In this document: in pieces, positions 61,925-64,000 of the stretch
How the letters are laid out: each line of letters opens with the position of its first letter
Numbering within the stretch: the stretch's first letter is position 1
Assembly (NCBI GenBank): GCA_030248225.1
Contig: JASANE010000018.1
Span: 1 to 64,000, forward strand
Direction of reading: 5' to 3'
Source of the DNA: Trileptium ribeirensis
Taxonomy: Eukaryota > Nematoda > Enoplea > Enoplida > Thoracostomopsidae
DNA: 64,000 bases
The notes under the pieces: generated by a model
Databases searched by the model: none
Seen by the model: the letters and a program-made list of their open reading frames with translations, nothing else
What the model was told of the DNA's origin: nothing
Program-made: the position numbers and the translations under genes

Positions 61925-64000
61925 TTGTTTTTTTTAATTTTACATTTTCTATTCTGTACACTATAAAAAGTGTTAAAAACAAACCCTTAATAGTTTTTAG
62001 CATTTTTGTGTACTGATTGTAAAATGTCGCTCGAAAAGAGCTCGCAGACTGTAGTGAAATTCTGTCTGTTAGTGTCGGGTTAAATATTTATTTTATTATA
62101 ATTTTACATTTTCTAAGTTTTCTCTCTGCACCTATTAAAAATGTTGGAAACAAGAACCCTTTAATAGTTTTTAGCATTTTTGTGTACTGATTGTAAAATG
62201 TCGCTCAAAAAAGCTCGCAAGTGTAGTAAAATTCTGTCTGTTAATGTCGGGTTATATTTTTTATTTTATTATAATTTTACATTTTCTATTTTGCACACTA
62301 TTAAAAGTGTTAGAAACAGAACCCTTTATAGTTTTTAGCATTTTTGTGTACTAATTGTAAAATGTCGCTCGGAAAGAGCTCGCAGAGTGAGTAAAATTCT
62401 GCATGTTTGTGTCGGATTAATTTTTTTATTTTATTTTAATTTAACATCACAATATAAATTGTCAGAAACAGAACTCTTTAATAGTTTTTAGCGTTTATTG
62501 TGTACAAATTTGGAAAATGTCGCTTGAAAAAACTCGCAGAGTGTAATAAATTTCTGTGTGTTCGTGTCGGGTAAATATTTGTTTTATTTTATTATAATTT
62601 TACATTTTTCTATTTTGTACACTATAAAAGTGTTACAAACAGAACCCTTAAATAGTTTTTAGCATTTTTTGTATAGCAAATTGAAAATGTCGCTCGGAAA
62701 GAGCTCGCAGAGTGTAGTAAAATTCTGTCTGTTTGTGTCGGATTAATTTTTTTATTTTTTTAATTTTACATCACAATATAAAGTGTCAGAAACAGAACTC
62801 TTTAATAGTTTTTAGCGTTTATTGTGTACAAATTGGAAAATGTCGCTTGAAAAAACTCGCAGAGTGTAATAAATTTCTGTATATTCGTGTTGGGTTAAAT
62901 ATTTGTTTTATTTTAATTTTTACATTTTTACTATTATTGCACACTATTTAAAAGTGTTGGAAACAGAACCCTTTAATAGTTTTTAGCATTTTTGTGTACT
63001 GATTGTTAAAATGTCGCTCGAAAAGAGCTTCGCAGAGTGTTAGTAAATTAAAATTCCTGTATGACTGTCGGGATATATTTTTTATTTTTATTATAATTTT
63101 ACGTTTTCTATTTTATACACCATAAAAAGTGTTAGAAAACAGAACCCTTTAATAGTTTTTAGCAATTTTATGTACTAATTGTTAAAAATGTCGCTCGGAA
63201 AGAGCTCGCAGAGTGTTAGTAAAATTCTGCATGTTTTTTGTCGGGTTTAATTTTTTATTTTTCTTTTAATTTTACATTCACAATATAAAGTGTCAGAAAC
63301 AAGAAATCTTTTAATAGTTTTTAGCGTTTATTTTGTACTAAATCGGAAAATGTCGCTTGAAAAAACTCGCAGAGTGTACAGTGAATTTCTGTCTGTTCGT
63401 GTTGGGATATATTTTTTTATTTTATTATAAATAAAAAAATATATCCGTAACGGTTAAAGTATTTTTACATTATCCCGTTTTTTGAGCAACATTTTTCCAA
63501 TTTGTACACAATAAACGCTCAAACTCTCAAAGATTTCTGTTTCTGACACTTTATATTGTGATGTAAAATTAAAATAAAATAAAAAACGCGCAACACAAAC
63601 ATACAGAATTTTCTATTGCATCCGTAGTAAAAATTGTAAAAGATTTCTGTTTCTAACACTTTTTTTATGGTGTATAAAAATGCAAAAAATGTAAAATTAT
63701 AATAAATAAAAAATATATCCCGACACTAACAGACAGAAATTTTCTACACTCTGCGACCTTTTTCGACGATTACAATCAGTACACAAAAATGCTCAAAAAC
63801 TGTTGAAGGATTATACTTGCAACACTTTTAATAGTGTGCAAAAAATAGAAAATGTAAAAATTAAAATAAAACAAATATTTAACCCGACACTAACAGACGG
63901 AAATTTATTACACTCTGCGAGTTTTTTCAAGCGACATTTTCCAATTTGTTGAAAATAAACGCTAAAACCCTAACGAAGATTTCTGTTTCTGACACTTTAT
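61925..64000 (-). repeat. AT-rich satellite array, right (inverted, then flipping)
   Basis: Monomers of the 47340-50520 satellite read on the minus strand from 61925 to about 63425, then on the plus strand to the window end. Many one-base indels, especially after 63440, suggest poor consensus or decay. The array runs off the window. Confidence 0.9.
63405..63446. repeat. Perfect palindrome at satellite orientation switch
   Basis: GGATATATTTTTTTAT, a 10-nt loop, then ATAAAAAAATATATCC: a 16-bp perfect stem. Satellite monomers point in opposite directions on the two sides. Confidence 0.9.

Larger units (their letters stand above)
59827..61940 (-). repeat. Right arm of large inverted repeat (non-satellite part)
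   Basis: Mirror of 50521-52632 with arm length equal within a few bases. The innermost shared word is GACAAGCTTCGCTTTATTCA at 59827, the complement of sequence ending at 52632. The arm continues outward into inverted satellite from 61925. Confidence 0.92.

Overview
The window is AT-rich animal nuclear DNA with very little coding sequence. Evidence for an animal, probably an invertebrate, is a spliced peptide-type rhodopsin-family GPCR, decayed hAT, Ty3/gypsy and Tc1/mariner transposons, tRNA-like SINEs, and large satellite arrays. One short run of the nematode-type telomere motif TTAGGC (38073-38097) is suggestive but does not fix the taxon. No bacterial-style operon, CRISPR array or phage gene was seen.

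Layout. 1-4170: motif-rich transposon ends and a decayed hAT element. 4172-5730: a broken Ty3/gypsy pol fragment. 7437-14658 (minus strand): the only convincing host gene, a GPCR of the tachykinin/NPY/luqin-RYamide type. Its first coding exon (TM1-TM5, 13717-14658) joins in phase, across a 6.2-kb intron, to a TM6 exon (7437-7537). The TM7 exon was not found. A 137-bp tandem array in the intron consists of repeated copies of the exon's own 3' end and splice donor. 14.7-43.3 kb: mostly unassigned AT-rich DNA with MITEs, tRNA-type SINE candidates, a putative solo LTR, a 118-bp x6 array, an AT-rich dyad tract and small duplications. 43337-47130: about 25 tandem copies of a 153-bp (51-codon) unit with a nine-unit higher-order period. 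47340-50520: an AT-rich satellite with ~155-170 bp monomers in two alternating forms, containing a 244-nt stretch without any T.

47.3-64 kb is a very large inverted repeat. Satellite plus a ~2.1-kb unique segment on the left (to 52632) is mirrored on the right (from 59827), around a 7.2-kb spacer. Each arm carries a tRNA-Ala(UGC)-like sequence inside a ~340-bp element with terminal inverted repeats. The inner boundary of the mirror lies inside a Tc1/mariner element that is complete in outline on the left and truncated on the right.

The GPCR is the only unit with a predictable cellular role (peptide sensing at the plasma membrane). The rest is best read as mobile and satellite DNA, some with possible assembly error. 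All calls were made by eye from the sequence; no database search was possible.
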